In this document: in pieces, positions 47,691 to 59,800 of the stretch | How the letters are laid out: every line of letters starts with the position of its first letter | Position numbering within the stretch: position 1 is the stretch's first letter | NCBI GenBank assembly: GCA_007115705.1 | Contig: QXEO01000413.1 | Span: forward strand, 1,054,001-1,118,000 | Length of the DNA stretch: 64,000 bases | Origin: Dactylis glomerata | Taxonomy: Eukaryota; Streptophyta; Magnoliopsida; Poales; Poaceae | Direction of reading: 5' to 3' | The notes under the pieces: model-generated | What the model was told of the DNA's origin: nothing | Database searches by the model: none | The model's input: the letters and a program-made list of their open reading frames with translations, nothing else | Translations under genes and position numbers: made by a program

Positions 47691-47766
47691 CGTGGGGACT
47701 CTGGGCGTTGGAATCATGAATTCGACAGCTTTTTCGCTTTTAGCCAACAACAGTTCAGAAGTCGAC
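47691..47766 (+). mobile_element. Element H leader between G and I
   Basis: Begins with the second half of the primer site (CGTGGGGACTCTGGGCG) and is cut at GTCGAC by element I. H resumes at 54633. Confidence 0.7.
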
Positions 47767-49271
47767 TGATACGTTGCAAACGTATCTATAATTTTTGATG
47801 GTCCATACTTGTTTTACACCAACTGCTATATGTTTTGTCTACACTTTGTGGCACTTTTATGATTTATTTGGACTAACATACTAATAGTTGCTAAAGTGCA
47901 CAATGTTCTTGTTTTACACTTTGATGTGTAGGAATTACCAAGAATACAAGTGGAAACCTTTTTGGAGTCAAATTGGGACTTTCCAGAAATCTGTCCCAGA
48001 ACTCTTTTCAAAGATGGTCACGTTATGGGTCGAAGACAGCGCCAAACGGAAAACTCTTCAACTACAAAGTTGTAGGGAATTTCACGGCAAAAGTTCTGGA
48101 CATAAAATTCACCTGATTACGAGTTTGGACAGCCGAGTTAGGCCCGATCTAGTGCGGCCCAAGATGGGGAGACGGAGATCCGAGAGACTATATAAAGGGA
48201 GGAACCCTAGCTTGTGAGGGACATCTCCACCCACGAATTTGCAGCCACCAGAGCCACGTTTTCGCCTCCCCCATGGATTCCATGTCCATGGGGGAGGGCT
48301 CCCATGAAGTCATGAAGGAAGGGGGCTAAGGGGCGGTGCTCCCCCATGATGCCGGCGGCGGGGGAGTCCCCCGCACCGCCGCCGGTGCCGCCGCCCGCGC
48401 CCCTCGCTGCTCATCTCCGCCATCTTCACCGCTATCGCCATCACCAACTCCTCCTATTATGCAGTGGTTCATCCTCCCACACACCTCTGTACCGTCCTAT
48501 GTAAACATGGTGTTTGATGCTATAATATTTATCCTATGATCTATGTCATATTTGCATAGTTTATTTGTTCTTAGATTGATTTGTTGAATGTCTTTGGTTC
48601 ATTAGAGTTGTATGTTGATATGGTATTGTCCTTTGGTGTCCATTATATTTATGCGCATATGGATTAAACATCTTAGGGTTAGTAGTATGGGCAAAAGGAA
48701 GGGGGTAGTCCTGCCAGAGCGACAAAAACCTGAGGACACGAACCGGAACGTTGCACGTATGGGAGTAAGAGGACCATTAACTTAAGGCTATGGTTGAGGA
48801 AACCTTAATGCATTGTTAGTATTTGCGGATGCTTGCTAACAATCCAATCATATAGTACTTGTGATTCCAAGTAGTGAAGTGCATGTATATTTAGCCTCTC
48901 CCACATAGAAAACTGCATCGAAGACAGTCAACCCGATTTATTCACTAATTGAACTTAGACAAAGCCACCACTATTACCACCACTTTTCCACACTCATGGT
49001 ACTGTTAGTTTATGGTTACTTAGTATATTTTATTGCTGCAGCACTAGCAATTACTTTCTTGTATTTATTATCTTGCAAAGCTATCTCTCATACCCATATT
49101 GTTGCACTAGTTTTACTTCCTAGATGATGCAAACGTTTAGTGTGCGTAGAGTTATATCAGCGGTTGATAGAACTTGAGAGGACATTTATCCTACCTTTAG
49201 CTCCTCATTGGGTTCGACACTCTTACTTATCGAAAAGGTTACACACGATCGCCTATAGTTGTGGGTTATCA
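47767..49271 (+). repeat. Element I 5' LTR
   Basis: Starts TGATACGTTGCAAACGTATC, has a TATA box (TATATAAA, 48189-48196) and ends ...GTGGGTTATCA. Apart from the tip it is unlike the A-E LTRs. An open frame at 48336-48539 is GC-composition noise. Confidence 0.88.
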
Positions 49272-50615
49272 AGACCTTTTTTGGCGCGTTGCCGGGGAGC
49301 AATAGCGTGTGGGTGAATATTCTTGTGTGCACTTGTTTGCTTTATCTCTAAGTAGTTTTTACTTCTAGTTTTAAGTTGTTCTCTATCTTAGTATGGATAG
49401 GGAATGCGAATTACAAAAAAATAGTTGTAATTGTTACCTAAAAACATTTTCAAAAAGGAAAGTGATTGGAAAGATGAGTAATGGTTAAGTGGGGGTCGAC
49501 CTTGAACACTTATGTTCATGCCTATGAAACCAAAACAAATATTTCCATGGAAGATTTTTAGTTAAAAACTTGTACATATTGTATATATTGTACATATTCC
49601 TTTATACCATAAAAGTAAAGTGATAATTGTAGTTCCTAGTTACTTGGAAGTTGATAGTTTTGCTTTGCTGTCAGAAAACAGATTTTCTGTGCTTCACCGT
49701 ATAAAATGTTAAAAATCACCAGAACGTGATTTTGACCTGAAATTTCTTGAGTGCAAAGTAATGCTTATTATATTTCTTTCATTAGACTAACTTTTTCTGA
49801 TTTGAGTTACGTAGCTGTCTCAAAAAAAATTGATTTTCACCGACTGTTCTGTTTAGACAGATTTCTGTGCTTCACTATAAAAAATCGTGAAAAATCTCAG
49901 AATAGTGTTTTGATCTGAATTTTTTGTATGCATAAACCTGAGATTATGATCTGTCTTTCTTTAGTTTGGAGTTTTTCGATTTGAGATACCTAACTATCTT
50001 GTTGAGTGTCATCTTTACAGACTGTTCAGTTTTAACAGATTTCTTAGTTTATTCAATATTATACTTGGTGTTATTAGTTTTATTAGTTTTTCGACGGACG
50101 ACGGAAATCATGAATACCTTAGTATATATAGTGGCTAATGTTGAGTTTAGATTATGAAACTTGTCAATGCTTGAACATGAGTGGATTTTACTTAATGAGT
50201 ATTAACCCTACTAATGAGTTTTGTGAAGTTTTATGTGGATGTAGCTTATAAGTTCTAATCAATATGGTGATATGAGATGAACAAGAAGACACAAGAGCTC
50301 AAGCTTGGGGATGTTTAGGTGCATCCCAAGAACATGTCCAAGAAGATACAATCATCTAAGCTTGGGGATGCTTGAGTCATCCCCCTATTCATCAACTAAC
50401 ATTAGGTTGTCTTCTTCATACTCTATATTACACATCCACATGATATGTATTGTGTTAACTTGTATTATAATTGCTTTCATATGTCTTGGTTTTATCTTCT
50501 TTAATTTTATTAGGCTCTTTATTTTGTTTTTATTGCTTCTTTACTTTCACTTATAAATGGAAAACAACAAAAATAGTTCCTTTTGTTTTGCTTCTTTGTT
50601 TGGTTCTCTATTTTG
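49272..50615 (+). other. Element I leader and duplicated 3'-type modules, no ORF
   Basis: The primer site TGGCGCGTTGCCGGGGA (49282-49298, one base deleted) lies 10 nt after the LTR. In place of an ORF there are two diverged copies (about 49665-49852 and 49853-50033) of a ~185-bp module that occurs once in A-E and again here at about 50798-50998. Two purine-tract-like motifs lie at about 50300 and 50358. The short frame at 49966-50157 has no known relative. Confidence 0.6.
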
Positions 50616-50632
50616 TGTCTAGCTGAAAGACG
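50616..50632 (+). other. Hairpin 1 homologue with compensatory change (I)
   Basis: TGTCT-AGCTGAA-AGACG. Compared with CGCCT-AGCTCAA-AGGCG elsewhere, a C-G pair has become T-A and the outer pair T-G, so the stem is kept. The second hairpin (about 50646-50665) is weakened here. Confidence 0.55.
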
Positions 50633-53178
50633 TTAAAGAAAAGCACTCTGAGGAGATAACCCATGTTTTCTTTCAGTACTTTTTTTTATTTGAGTCTTGG
50701 AAGTTATTACTACTATAATGACCTCTCCTTATCATTTTTATTTTGTTGTTGTGCCAAGAAGAACCTCTAATTTGAGGGAGGTGAGATTTGGGGAAGTTGC
50801 TGTCCTGAAACAGATTTCAGTGCTGCACAGTAAACATTCGTGAAAATTCTCAGAATATCTTTTTGACCTGCAATTTCTTGTGCATATGCCCCAGGTTATA
50901 TCCAAACTTTCATTAGTTTTGCACTTTTCGATTTGAGCAACAGAAGATCCTCGAAAAAATCGACCTTTGTCAGCTGTTCTGTTTTGACAGATTTCTGCCA
51001 CTATTTGTGTTTGCCTCTCGATAGCTTTCTTTTTTAGTTCTTTTGATCACGGAGCTTCTGAGGAAGTTGCTACAGTAGTATATGCTTAATATGTGGTGTT
51101 TTTGAGTTGAAACCTGAACCAAAAAGGGTTGATCTACTATTATGCTTATGCTAACATTACTAATAGAATTGTGTTAAGTTTTGTATGAAGGAAGTTCTCA
51201 AGTGTAGGGATTGGAGAATGATGAGATGAGATGAAGAATGGACAAAATCTCAAGCTTGGGAATGCCCATGTCACCCCAAGAAATATCCAAGAGGTATAAA
51301 CGTCAAAGCTTGGGGATGCCCCCGAGGCACCTCTTCTTCATCGGCAAAAATCAGGTCACCTTTCAACACACTATATTTTTATTGCTTCATGCACTATGCG
51401 TTTTTCTTGGAGCGTCTTTACTTTTTGCTTTCAGTTTTTTTTGTTTTTTTTTCTGCAATAAATGGTTGGACGCCAACAAATTTCTTTTGGAGGAGATGTA
51501 CTCGCTTTTCATTTGCCAAGAACACTCTAGTTTTCACTCTTATCGTTCAACGAGTCTTCTCTTTTTCTAGAACTGTGTTTAGCTTTCCATTTTCGCCTTG
51601 ATTTTTTTCCAGATCTTGTTATATCTTTGAATCAAGGTGTATTTGTACCTCTGGTCTATGTTGGTATTCATCAAAAGAGTTGTTTCAAAAAGGTTCGAAT
51701 GGTGTTGGAAAAGAGAAAAAGTTTTATGCAAAAAGTGGTACAAAAAGGAGCTTGTTTAGGCTGCGGCTTAGACTTTTTCATGCCATGCTTGATGTCGTTT
51801 TGATAGTATGCTTAGTGATTTTTGTTGTTGCATGACTTGTCTCAAATGACTGAGATTGCTTAATGCGTCTTTGAAAAAATCATGCGTTGTTCTTATTGTG
51901 TGGAAGCATTTATTTAGTTTTCTCCTTTGATGCTTTATTTGGGTTGACTTGGCGCATGCTTACAACATGTTTGACTCTTACAAAGTCGCTGTAAGCCTCT
52001 ATGATCATTTGGTTTTTTACCTGTGATGCCATTTTATGCTTCTCTTAATGATATTTTGTCGCTATGCATGATTATGGCCGTTATTGCTCTCTTAGTTGGT
52101 CGCTCCCAATCTTTTGCTAGCCCTCACTTTGTACTGAGTATGAGCTCTACTCGTGCATCCAACTCTCAAAAACCAAGTTATTCCAATGTGTCCACTATAA
52201 ATTCCTATGCATGGTATTTGCAAGCCATTCCAAGTAAATTTTTATGTGCTACCTTTCAGAAAACCTTCAAAATATTTCTCGTTTTGTGACACTGTTTTTA
52301 GCTCATGGGGACGTAGTGGTCGGATTTGCTATCTTCCATATTGTCTTATTCCAAAAAGAAAAAAAGAGAAAAAAAGAAAGAAAAAAGGCACTCCTCCATG
52401 TATGTGAATATTGGTGGGCACCCGATGGAATCGGTTAGCCATGGTTTGTGAAAGGAAAAAAGGTGGGGAAGAGTGCCAAACTTTATAAAAGAGCACCAAA
52501 GTGCCAATCTCTCTCTCAGAAACTTGCTTACTTTTTGTATGGAAGATAGTAAGAACCCCATTGCAAGTCATTGACAAAGACAACCACCTCTCAAAACCCA
52601 GTTTTTATATCTCTATTTTACAAATGAAAAGCTCTAGCACATGTTTAATCACTGCTTCCCTTTGCGAAGGGCCTTTCTTTACTTTTGTATTGAGTCTCCA
52701 CCTTCTACCTTTATGCACCATCTAAGAGAGCATAGTTGCCATTCTGAGTTTAATGTGCATAGTCTCAAAGTTTATCATTGATTGATTTATGATTATGCTT
52801 TCACTTGTTCTTAAATTATTTGTATCTAGTCGCCCTTTTAAACATGAAGGTTCCTATGCATTTATGTTTTGCTATTCCATGAAGGACAAGCTGAAAACCA
52901 CTTGTTATATTTTTCCATATGATTTGAACACACGTTTGACTTTCATTGTTTCATTATTCATGATCTTTCGTTTGTGTTTCTTTTCATGTTATAACATGGT
53001 TGCTAAGTTTTTATTGTCAAGATTATGTCTCTTATGCCCATGTTTTAAGTTCTTTGATCCCAGCACTCAATGCTTTACTTAGATGATCAAGATTGTGATG
53101 GTGCATGTCACCACAAAAATTATTCTTTTGTTATCACTTACCTACTCGAGGACGAGCAGAAGTTAAGCTTGGGGATGT
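50633..53178 (+). other. Element I 3' non-coding module (alpha cassette)
   Basis: Collinear with A's 3' region, including the alpha cassette (about 52196-52647). Purine-tract-like motifs lie at about 51249 and 51307; the true tract AAGCTTGGGGATGT is at 53165-53178. No gene. Confidence 0.72.
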
Positions 53179-54627
53179 TGATACGTTACAAACGTATCTA
53201 TAATTTTTGATGCTCTATGCTTGTTTTACACCAACTGCTATATGTTTTGTCTATACTTCGTGGCACTTTTATTATTTATTTGGACTAACCTACTAATAGT
53301 TGCAAAAGTGCACAATGTTCTTGTTTTACACTTTGATGTGTAGGAATTACCAAGAATACAAGTGGAAACCTTGTTGGAGTCAAATTGGGACTTTCCAGAA
53401 ATCTGTGCCAGAACTCTTTTCGAAGATGGTCACGTTATGGGTCGAAGACAGCGTCAAACGAAAAAATCTTCATCTACAAAGTAGTAGGGAATTTCACGGA
53501 AAATGTTCTGGACATAAAATTCATCTGATTCCGAGTCCGAACGGCCGAGTTAGGCCCGATCTAGTGCGGCCCAAGATGGGGAGACGGGAATCCGAGAGAC
53601 TATATAAAGGGAGGAACCCTAGCTCGTGAGGGACATCTCCACCCACGAATTTGCAGCCACCAGAGCCACGTTTTCGCCTCCCCCATGGATCCCATCTCCA
53701 TAGGGGAGGGCTCCCATGAAGCCATGAAGGAAGGGGGCTAAGGGGCGGCGCTCCCCCATGATGCCGGCAGCGGGGGAGTCCCCCGCGCCGGCGCCGGCGC
53801 CGCCGCTCGCGCTCCTCGTTGCTCATCTCCGCCATCTTCACCGCTATCTCCATCATCAAATCCTCCTATTATGCAGTGGTTCATCCTCCCACACACCTCT
53901 ATACCGTCCTATATAAACATGGTGTTTGATGCTATAATATTTATCCTATGATCTATGTCATGTTTGCATAGTTTATTTGTTCTTAGATTGATTTGTTGAA
54001 TGTCTTTGGTTCATTAGAGTTGTATATTGATATGGTATTGTCCTTTGGTGTCCATTATATTTATGCGCGCATGGATTAAACATCTTAGGGTTAGTAGTAT
54101 GTGCAAAAGGAAGGGGGTAGTCCTACCAGAGCGACAGAAACCTGAGGACACGAACCGGAACGTTGCATTGTTAGTATTTGCGGATGCTTGCTAACAATCT
54201 AATCATATAGTACTTGTAATTCCAAGTAGTGAAGTGCATGTATATTTAGCCTCTCCCACATAGAAAACTGCATCGAAGACAGTCAACCCGATTTATTCAC
54301 TAATTGAACTTAGACAAAGCCACCACTATTACCACCACTTTTCCACACTTATGGTACTGTTATTTTATGGTTACTTAGTATATTTTATTGCTGCAGCACT
54401 AACAATTAATTTCTTGTATTTATTATCTTGCAAAGCTATCTCTCATACCCGTATTGTTGCACTAGTTTTACTTCCTAGATGATACGAACATTTAGTGTGC
54501 GTAGAGTTGTATCAGCGGTTGATAGAACTTGAGAGAACGTTTATCCTACCTTTAGTTTCCTCGTTAGGTTCGACACTCTTACTTATCGAAAAGGCTACAC
54601 ACGATCCCCTATACTTGTCGGTTATCA
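53179..54627 (+). repeat. Element I 3' LTR
   Basis: TGATACGTTACAAACGTATC to ...GTCGGTTATCA, with the TATA box near 53601-53609. It lacks 57 bp present at 48756-48812, a deletion between TGCA direct repeats. Confidence 0.88.
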
Positions 54628-54704
54628 TCGATGAAAACCAAATATCCTTCGGAACCGTCGATTTTCAACCTCACCCGTGAAACTTCACTCCAATATTCGA
54701 GAGC

Positions 54705-56801
54705 ATGGATCAAGATATGGACTTGACGATCGGAAGCCTAAACTTTTGCGTCGGATCTTTAGGTTCAATTCACCTTTCAGATCCGGCGAAACCAGATCCG
54801 TCGGCAAGCGAAGCCAAGATAGTTGCAATATCCGAATCATCAGTGGGCTCTTCCAGCAAGGCAAACTCGTCAGTCAGCTTCGCAGCAACAGAAATTGCAG
54901 GAGGAAAAATTGCAGAAGTCGACGAAACCATGGAAAAACTTGACTTAGGAGATCAACTCGAAGACCTCATGATCTGCCATGATGATACTTGAGACAAATC
55001 AACAGACACCTGGAAGATTGGATTAGAGCTTCATGAGGATGACGACTCAATCTTCTCAAGCTTCAACAGCAAGTTCGACAATCGGTACCAAGTACTAGCT
55101 ATTGTAGGAGACAACTCAGAAGAACTCGACGAAAACAACAATCCAGTGCTCAACTCAGCAAACGTAAACAGAGGAGCAAATCACTTAGCAGAAGGAGAAA
55201 CTGCAGATTCCCTTGCAAGCAGGGAGAAAGTTCGACTATCAGCCGAAGAGTGGAGGATAATCTAAACAGCCATGGAACACGGCGTGCCAATACCAACAGA
55301 TGCAAGCAAAAATATGCTGTTAGGGTATCATTACGCCTTAAGACAGCAATCAAAGCAACTAGCAAAAGAGAGAATTGAAATATAAAAAAGAAGAGATTCA
55401 GCCATTGAAGCAAGCACAGCTTTTCACAGAGCACGCAGTGATGCATCATACACAAACAACAGAAGGCATCGTTGGCATGGATCAAGGTTTGAAAACCTCG
55501 AGTACTTAGAAAGGAAAAGCCTCTCCAAGAACCTCGACTCGTCCTTCCTATCGGTCGACGAGCAAGGGAACATTATACGAAAGAGACCAGAAGCAGCACT
55601 TGTGGTAGCTCAATCATATTTGCACACAACACGGCCAAGTCCAGGAGACCCAAGGGAACATATGCACCAGGCAGCACTACAAGGATTGAAGATGGTAGAC
55701 AACAAACTGTCAGCAAAAGAAGAGGAGGCACATCGAAATAAAGGAACACATAAACCAAGGTCACCACATCGTCACAACAGTCCTCGGCACAGAAGTGGTA
55801 GCCGACGATCTAGAACACCATCACCAAGGCGACACAAAAGCCCGAAGCATGGAGGAACCCGAAGGTCCAGGACTCCCACCAAAGCATATGACTACGAAGA
55901 CGACAAAAATGAGATGGGGGCATCGTGCTTTACTCACAGGGTTCGCAACACGCCAGTACCCAAGGGTTTCAAACTACCCCATGATCAGCAAAAGTACGAT
56001 GGATCTCAGGAGCCACAGTCGTGGCTCTCGGATTATTTACAGGCAGTAAAAATATTGGGAGGAACAAAGGAAACAACAATGCAAAGATTGCAATTACACC
56101 TCACTGGCGCAGCAAGGTCATGGTTGAGCAAATTAGAAAAAGGAACAATTAGAAGCTGGGAGGAACTCACAAAGCAATTCACAAGCAACTTCAAGTCGAC
56201 ATACAAGCGGCCAACATCGATAGAAGAAGTCAAAGCCTGCGTACAACAACGCAATGAGACACTAAGGGCGTATATCCAAAGGTGGAGCATTATCAAGAAT
56301 TCAGCAGTCAAAGTCTCAGACGAAAGAGCAATAGACGCTTTCACGCTCGGGTTGCGACTAGGAGACCTAGTCGAAGAGATGGGCAGAATCAAGCCGAAGA
56401 CAGTATCCGATTTAATGGATATAGCAAACAGATTTGTAGATGGTGAAGATGCGTGTAACAACAAACGAACGCGGTCACCTGAAGACGACAGAGGAAATAG
56501 ATATGGTAGCCAAAGGAGAAGATCCCGCAATTACGACAACTACGGCTCCCACAGCCAAGTAGCCGCGGGATACAAAGACAATAATTATCAAGGAAATGAC
56601 CGCAGAAACTCGGGATACCACAGTTATGGAAGAGAAGACTACGGGAGCAGCAAAAAGTTTCAGGCAAAAGAACCTCGAGAGTACAACCCATCACCAGATG
56701 ATATGCTAAACGGACCATGCCATATACACTCCATGTTTGTCGATGGAAAAAGAGTATCCAGACATGCAATGAAAGATTGCACAACATTCTTGAAACTCTA
56801 G
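54705..56801 (+). pseudogene. gag: gag pseudogene of element H
   Basis: One frame runs from the ATG at 54705 to 56801 with in-frame stops at 54990-54992 (TGA), 55263-55265 and 55383-55385 (TAA), then TAG 56799-56801, each explainable by a C-to-T change. The N-terminal third is acidic. About 55755-55890 encodes an Arg/Ser-rich stretch (SRRSRTPSPRR). The Retrotrans_gag core spans about 55980-56450 (KYDGSQEPQSWLSDYLQAV, AARSWL, FTLGLRLGDLV). A C-terminal Cys/His-rich segment (PCHIHSMF...HAMKDC) resembles the knuckle region of Tat-lineage Gag. Coding similarity continues past 56801 with another stop. Confidence 0.8.
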
Positions 56802-57024
56802 GAGGCAGTAATACACAAACAAGTCGAAGCAAAGAGATAAGGATACGAAGGGAACACAAATAATGCGCCTACAACAACGCAACAAGCAAACAATGGAGAC
56901 TCTCAAGTACAAAATCAGCCAAATCAAGGACACGATAATGACGGAGGATATGTCCCGTCCAAAGGGCACATCACAACGATGATACAACCAGTGCCAAAGT
57001 CGAACAAGGAGGAAAAGAGCATAA

Positions 57025-57708
57025 CTCACCAAAGTTAACCTAGCAGTAACATCACCTCCAGCAACCACAGAATATCTACATTGGTCAGAACAACCCATAG
57101 AATTCAGCAGGGATGATCACCCCATAACAGTACCTCGGCCAGGAAACGCGCCTCTGGTACTCAAAGCTCAAATTGGGACATACGACGTCGACAGAGTATT
57201 CATTGATGCAGGAAGCGGAATAAATCTTATATATGCAAAAACTCTCCGGGCAATGCACATATCACTAGAGTTCCTAAAACCAACCGACTGTTCCTTCCAC
57301 GGGATCGTCCCAGGGAGTGCTAACTATCCATTAGGTCGAATAGCACTCAACGTTTGCTTCGGGAATCGCCAAAACTACAGAAGAGAGAAGCTCAACTTCA
57401 AAGTCATGGACTGGCCATCACAATATCACGCGATCCTCAGGCGACCCGCGTTTTCGCGATTCATGGCAGTACCTCACTATACGTACCTGGTCCTTAAGAT
57501 GCCGGGACCCAACGGAATTATCACGGTAAAGGGAAGCTTCAAACTCTCAGATTTATGCGACAAGGAATTCCACAAAATGGCCCAAAATTTAGGCTTGATG
57601 GCCAACTACGGAGAACGCAAAGACAAGGCAAAAAGCGCGACTACAGGAGCCGCACAACAACTCGAAGGATATCCAGCAGAGCCAGAAGTGAAGAAACTGT
57701 GGGTATAG
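57025..57708 (+). pseudogene. Protease pseudogene of element H
   Basis: Open from 57025, without its own ATG, and in a different frame from gag, so at least one frameshift lies near 57020. The retropepsin motif FIDAGSGIN has its catalytic Asp at 57205-57207, and the later ILRRPAFSRF motif matches Tat-lineage protease (usually ILGRP; the Gly is changed). It ends at TAG 57706-57708, where pol would normally continue. No reverse transcriptase follows. Confidence 0.75.
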
Positions 57709-58076
57709 CCGTCAGACCCAGGGCAAGCTACAGGAGAAGAGGGAAAAATCTCGGCAACATAAGACAGCAAGTATGCAAGAGTAGAGTAGAAAAATAAGGC
57801 TATTAAAGCCACAAGCTATCCTAGGGCAATGCCCCCTAGATCCAGAACACGGGCCATTGGCCGGATCTCTTGGGACACCCCATGTATCATACATTACAAG
57901 CATAAATAAAGACAAAGTTCCTCCTATTCAATTTTACGTGTCTTCAATATCTCAAATGAAATTGCGGCAAACGCACTAAACACAAAATGCCCTGAGAACA
58001 AAAACTTCTGGCAAAAGACCCAGAAAACGGAAACTCTCGCGTTTTACATACAAAACATATATATATAATAAAAGCG
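57709..58076. other. Spacer between protease and antisense gene of H
   Basis: Non-coding. It contains GGGCAATGCCCCCTAG and AATAAA-like sequence near 57904, possibly a pol end or a polyadenylation region after the loss of pol. No gene seen. Confidence 0.4.
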
Positions 58077-58820
58077 CTACAACATTGGTTGATCTGAATC
58101 ATCTACTCCAAGGGGATTCAAGTAATGGTGCTCACGGAAAAACCCAGCATCCTCTCGAAGCAATCTAGCTATGATCCTCCTCGCCGGTTGAAGCGTAGCA
58201 TCCATATGGACTCGCAGCTTCACACCCCCCGGGGGAAAACTTAGCGACATAGAACTATAATTCAGCCTTGGATGCCACTCGTGTATCCATCCAAGAGCAA
58301 AATTAGCACCGGCCACTAAGTTGAGCTCTATCAACCAATGAATTCGTTGACTAGATCGAAAAGCATCAAGTAGCTGCTTAAAATTCCCTGGCGAAGGATT
58401 GCGGGGAAGCATAACAGAGTACATGGTCATCAACAATCTTCGAGAACCATCAATAGCTTCCCCAATGTGTTGAGCGCGATCCTGTAGGACAACAACAGTG
58501 CTGCAGCGCCGTGGGTCATCCCACAAGGAAGTCGTATCTTGCGATACTCTTTCCAAAGCCACGATTCGCTCGGTAACTCAACGGTCTTCATCAGCGGGAT
58601 GTAAGCAAGTACCTGGAAGGCGCAAGCTCATCAAAATACAAAGACAAAAGAAGCAACAAGAAAGTCGAGAAGATCTGTAGGAAACTTACACTTTAGCTTC
58701 TCACAAGCTGATTCGATAAAATCAATAAGAAAGGAATCACATTCCTTCAGATGCAAAACTTGGGCCACCAGACCCGACACTTTATCCTCAAGAATGGATA
58801 TCTGTGATGCGGCGCAGTGT
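58077..58820 (-). pseudogene. Antisense-ORF gene of H, 3' exons only
   Basis: Two minus-strand exons are visible. The first is about 58801-58690, with heptad-like coiled-coil residues around LEDKVSGLVAQVLHLKE, ending at a GTAAGT donor. A 77-nt intron follows. The last exon is 58612-58077, containing FRSSQRIHWLIELNLVAGAN and ARLLREDAGFFREHHYL. Splicing keeps the frame but meets a TGA at 58580-58578. This looks like the C-terminal half of the antisense gene of Tat-lineage elements. The 5' exons would lie beyond J, outside the window. The protein's role is unknown. Confidence 0.62.
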
Positions 58821-59800
58821 TGATGTCGTCGTGGTGAAACAACATATGCCATAGGATGGCTTAAATGGGGGCCGACTAGATGCTGGAGGATTCGGGAGAG
58901 GGGAACGAGCTAAAAAGCACGACAGAAAGAGACACTGATCTACCCAGGTTCGGGGCTCTCGTAAGGAGATAACACCCCTACTCCTGCTCTACTGATTGTA
59001 TATATGGATCGATGTAGTACACCACAATGGTGCTTCCAAGCTCTCTGCTAGAGAAGGAAGATGAACTGGTAAGTGTAAGAGTACAGAGTGACCAACCCAC
59101 AACTATCAGCCAACCTTCAACCAGCTACCAACCTTCCAACGACCAACCCTTTACCAGGGCTCCCTATGCCACCTTATATAGTGGTGGCCAGGGTTACAAC
59201 GGTCATACAAGACCACAAGACAAGGGCTACACTCCAAACAGGAGCTGGTGGCGATGGCAGAGACCCTTGACTTCGCCCCTGATTGCTCTCGATGGGACGC
59301 CATATCCCTGTACCTTGTACCTCTTGAACTGTGGCCTTACCTCCGTGCGGTAAGCTCGTACTTGTGCACAGTGAGGGTAGGTAACCTCCACTGTGCACCC
59401 TGCCATCTTACTCTGCTACCATGCTTGGATGTTTTCTTCCTTGATTGCAGGGATGTGACACCTTGGTTGACTTAAGCATTCCGGATATGACCGTTGGCCA
59501 TACCCAGGACTTATATGCCGGACCAACGACCTACGAGGGTCGGGTAATCCGGCCTCCCCTGCTCCTGCACAACACACCAAATAGTTAGGCCGGCATATCT
59601 GAGTATATGCCGGCACACATATATCAGTATTCCGGCTATGCCGGCATATCCAGACACCAGCCGGGATACACATTATATGCCGGCCTGGCCGATGCTCTTA
59701 TATTCCGGCCAGGCCCTTCCTTGATAACCCGGCATAAAGTCAATCATAGACCTTGTGTCTCTCTAGTCTCTTGACCCTACCGGGGGTCATCCCCCCGACA
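58821..59800 (-). repeat. Element J 3' LTR
   Basis: Read on the minus strand it starts TGTCGGGGGGATGACCCCC at 59800 and ends ...CGACGACATCA near 58821 (the end could be 2 bp off). A purine-rich tract GCAGCTTCGGGGACTAG precedes the start, as expected of a 3' LTR. The start is a hairpin (CGGGGG/CCCCCG). Many TATGCCGGCATA-like palindromes fill U3. Open frames on plus within it are not genes. Confidence 0.68.
59168..59188 (-). promoter_or_regulatory. TATA box of J LTR inside an inverted repeat
   Basis: TATATAAG on the minus strand (59173-59180) lies between GCCACC and GGTGGC, as in H. Confidence 0.55.

Larger units (their letters stand above)
47767..54627 (+). mobile_element. Element I: ORF-less relative with a different LTR
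   Basis: 6.86 kb with a 1505-bp 5' LTR and a 1449-bp 3' LTR, TSD TCGAC/TCGAT (one mismatch). It has a tRNA-Asp-type primer site and no coding sequence. Only the first ~50 bp of the LTR, the 3' module with alpha cassette and the hairpin region resemble A-E. LTR divergence is about 5%, the oldest intact element here. Confidence 0.86.
54633..58820 (+). mobile_element. Element H internal region (Tat lineage, pol deleted)
   Basis: Order: gag pseudogene, protease pseudogene, short spacer, antisense gene pseudogene. Reverse transcriptase, RNase H and integrase are missing. The gag-pro-(pol)-antisense gene order is typical of Tat/Retand/Grande-type Ty3/gypsy elements. The 3' LTR is not seen because J inserted into the antisense gene. 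Confidence 0.78.
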
